Assembly (NCBI GenBank): GCA_017347445.1
Contig: AP021856.1
Span: forward strand, 2,612,613 to 2,676,612
Origin: Candidatus Brocadia pituitae
GTDB taxonomy: Bacteria; Planctomycetota; Brocadiia; Brocadiales; Brocadiaceae
DNA length: 64,000 nucleotides
Reading direction: 5' to 3'
Within the stretch, counting starts at the first letter, position 1. The number at the start of each line of letters is the position of its first letter. Below the pieces are notes generated by a model. The model saw only the letters and a program-made list of their open reading frames with translations. It did no database searches and had not been told where the DNA came from. Made by a program: the position numbers and the translations under genes. Positions 62,195 through 64,000 of the stretch are shown here, in pieces.

Positions 62195-63829
62195 TCAGGT
62201 CTGACATTTCGCCATGGCCTCCTGCACTTTTTTCTTTGCCTTCACCATAACTGCTTCTGGAACTGAGAGCAGTCCTTGCTTCTCCACAATATCAAAAAGA
62301 AGAAGAACCAGCTTGGGATCAAACTGACTTCCGACATTATTGGCAAATTCTTCAATAACCTTTTCAGCCGAAAGGTTTTTCCTATAAGGCCGTTCTGATA
62401 CCATGGCAACCATTGCATCAACAGTGGCAAATATCCTGGCGCCCAACGGTATTTCATTACCTTTGAGCCCCATGGGATAACCAGAGCCATCATAATTTTC
62501 ATGATGATGCTGAAGAATCGATCTTTCATGTGCAAAAAAATCGAACAATCCGGTCAGTTCCGCCATCATATCGGGCTGACTTTCAATCTCTCTCTTTTCG
62601 CTGATACTCAGCCCTGTGCTTTCACTCTTCAACGCTTTTTCCAGCATGAATTTGAAGCAGTCATGAAGCTGTGCAGCGTTTTTAAAGGACTCTACAATAG
62701 AAGGGGGCAGATTAAACCTTTCCCCCATAAGTTCAATATATCGTATAGCCTGATGATTATGCTTCAGGTATTTAGCCGCCCCCAAATTTCGAACCATGAA
62801 GAACAAAGATTGAATAGATGCCTTTTTTGTTTTTTCCAAAATAGCTGAAATGTTTTGTTTTAAGTAACTGAAATCCTCAGCTTCGCGTATCTTTTCTTCT
62901 CCCGATTTCACTGAAGAATCTTTCAGATAAACACTGACTCTATTTCTCCCTTCCGACTTGGAACGGTAAAGAGCCTTGTCGGCAAATGCTATAAGTTTGT
63001 TACTTTCAGATGGCTGATGTCTTTTCACGGATGCCGCACCGATGCTCACGGTTGCAACTGTTGAATTGTTTCCATCCTTATACACTTTTGATTCGCAGAT
63101 AGAGCGAATGTTTTCCGCTACATTCAGTGCACCGTCAACATCTGTATTGGGAAGAAGTACCATGAACTCTTCCCCTCCATATCGGAAAACAAAGTCATAC
63201 CTTCTTACTTCTCGTTTTAAACAGTCAGAAAATTCACGTAATACGAAATCACCGAAACTATGTCCAAAAGTATCATTAATAACTTTGAAATAATCTATAT
63301 CAAGCAACAGGCAGGACAAATCGGTTTGATGTCTCCATGCGCGGGCATACTCCTTCTCAAGGATTTCCTTCATATAATGACGATTATACAAATCGGTCAG
63401 CTCATCATAGATGGCCTTATTACGCAAGACGTTGCGTGCTTCCAGAAGTTCTTTATTCATTTCGACAATCCGCCTTCCGGCATTCAGACGCACCTTGAGT
63501 TCATTTTGATTGAATGGTTTGATGATATAGTCGTCCGCGCCCGCTTCTATTCCGGAGACGACATCATCTTTTTCGGTTTTCGAGGTAAGCAACAAGATAT
63601 ACGTATAAGGCTCACGGGCTTGTTTCCGAATCCTACGGCATATCTCCGTACCATCCAAACCTGGCATTATCCAATCGAGGATCATGAGGTTGGGGGCATC
63701 TTCAGACTGAATAACCTCCCACGCATCAAGACCATCCTTGCACGATATAACCTCATACTCCATTTCTTCCAAAAACTTCTCTAATCTGTGCCGTGTGATG
63801 TTTTCATCTTCTGCTATCAATATCTTCAT
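62195..63829 (-). CDS. Response regulator with GGDEF and HD-GYP-type domains
   Basis: 544 residues. REC domain (1-120): acidic pocket E7/D8, phospho-acceptor D52, T82 and K104. GGDEF domain (~135-305): active GGEEF (218-222) with an intact inhibitory RxxD (209-212). HD-GYP-like domain (~355-540): H357, HD389-390 with K393, HH441-442, DGSGYP (447-452), and RPYR. The expected His before Pro of the RRHP-like motif is Q418, so one metal ligand may be missing. It probably makes, and may degrade, cyclic di-GMP in response to an unknown sensor kinase. The last 171 nt of the window (63830-64000) show no supported feature. Confidence 0.9.
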   Translation of the reverse strand: MKILIAEDENITRHRLEKFLEEMEYEVISCKDGLDAWEVIQSEDAPNLMILDWIMPGLDGTEICRRIRKQAREPYTYILLLTSKTEKDDVVSGIEAGADDYIIKPFNQNELKVRLNAGRRIVEMNKELLEARNVLRNKAIYDELTDLYNRHYMKEILEKEYARAWRHQTDLSCLLLDIDYFKVINDTFGHSFGDFVLREFSDCLKREVRRYDFVFRYGGEEFMVLLPNTDVDGALNVAENIRSICESKVYKDGNNSTVATVSIGAASVKRHQPSESNKLIAFADKALYRSKSEGRNRVSVYLKDSSVKSGEEKIREAEDFSYLKQNISAILEKTKKASIQSLFFMVRNLGAAKYLKHNHQAIRYIELMGERFNLPPSIVESFKNAAQLHDCFKFMLEKALKSESTGLSISEKREIESQPDMMAELTGLFDFFAHERSILQHHHENYDGSGYPMGLKGNEIPLGARIFATVDAMVAMVSERPYRKNLSAEKVIEEFANNVGSQFDPKLVLLLFDIVEKQGLLSVPEAVMVKAKKKVQEAMAKCQT

Positions 63830-64000
63830 ATACCACCAAAACCGTCGATTTTACTGCCCATTATCTTCTGTCAACCACCGAGTTGCACTATGCTCTGTAA
63901 CACAACCATCATTAAAATACAAGTGTTATCTAGATTTAATAAAATTCCGTAACGCATTTACCAGCCGCACTGTTTCCTTCGTCAAAGCTCCATAAGCTTC

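Noticed and set aside
63260-63784. 174-codon plus-strand frame
   Set aside because: Antisense to the REC-GGDEF-HD-GYP gene, whose motifs are unambiguous.
1-64000. tRNA, rRNA or CRISPR features
   Set aside because: No cloverleaf, rRNA-like or regularly spaced repeat pattern was recognised in the intergenic regions read by eye.

Overview
The window reads as a chromosomal segment of a Gram-negative-type bacterium. The most likely host is an anammox planctomycete (Brocadiales, Kuenenia/Brocadia-like). That assignment is inference: it rests on the gene content, on a zinc-ribbon protein (7433-7951) of a kind I associate with Planctomycetes, and on the mix of short transposon remnants and REP-like hairpins. 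No rRNA, tRNA or CRISPR array was recognised.

Layout. (1) 1-3255: iron(II) uptake operon, with a left-truncated feoB, an RseC/MucC-like membrane protein, and a DtxR-type regulator fused to a FeoA domain. (2) 3752-7136: stator genes motA and motB, a second MotB-like protein lacking the proton-carrying Asp, and a LysM/L,D-transpeptidase with its own promoter. (3) 7143-9790: a small disrupted ORF, a zinc-ribbon protein, a perfect 18-bp inverted repeat, and a minus-strand RNA-processing operon (NYN nuclease, RNase III, small basic protein). (4) 10187-19759: housekeeping run pheA, tpiA, secG, yicC, gmk, coaC, dut, ftsK, rimO, pgsA. (5) 19907-22789: small accessory genes and a DEAD-box helicase. 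(6) 22990-25000: an IS3-family stub; a promoter, a cyclic-di-GMP-I type riboswitch and an overlapping terminator; a truncated glycosyltransferase; and an intact IS630-family element. (7) 25128-43809: a large surface-glycan locus with five intact family-2 glycosyltransferases, five radical SAM/SPASM-like proteins in two paralogous families, a flippase, a GT39-like membrane glycosyltransferase, a GH8 glycanase and a 1205-residue TPR/beta-barrel exporter. (8) 44388-59116: complete nuoA-N (complex I, nuoCD fused) on one strand. (9) 59244-60914: a membrane cytochrome b fused to a molybdopterin domain. (10) 61133-63829: an HDOD protein and a REC-GGDEF-HD-GYP regulator, both on the minus strand.

How it fits together. 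The glycan locus sits behind a riboswitch for the second messenger that the regulator at the right end can probably make or degrade. This suggests a cyclic-di-GMP-controlled extracellular polysaccharide. The first gene after the riboswitch is broken, and an IS630 copy lies between the switch and the intact genes, so the control may be lost or rewired. The radical SAM/glycosyltransferase cassettes are the part of the window least explained by known polysaccharide pathways.

Intergenic stretches over 300 bp. 3256-3751 holds a REP-like palindrome and the motA ribosome site. 9791-10186 holds short repeats and the pheA promoter. 22790-23484 holds the IS3 stub and the riboswitch. 34909-35248 holds a dyad and a promoter. 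43810-44387 holds two opposed promoters and a 17-bp hairpin. Some start codons were moved from the longest ORF to a better-supported ATG or GTG; the reason is given in each entry.
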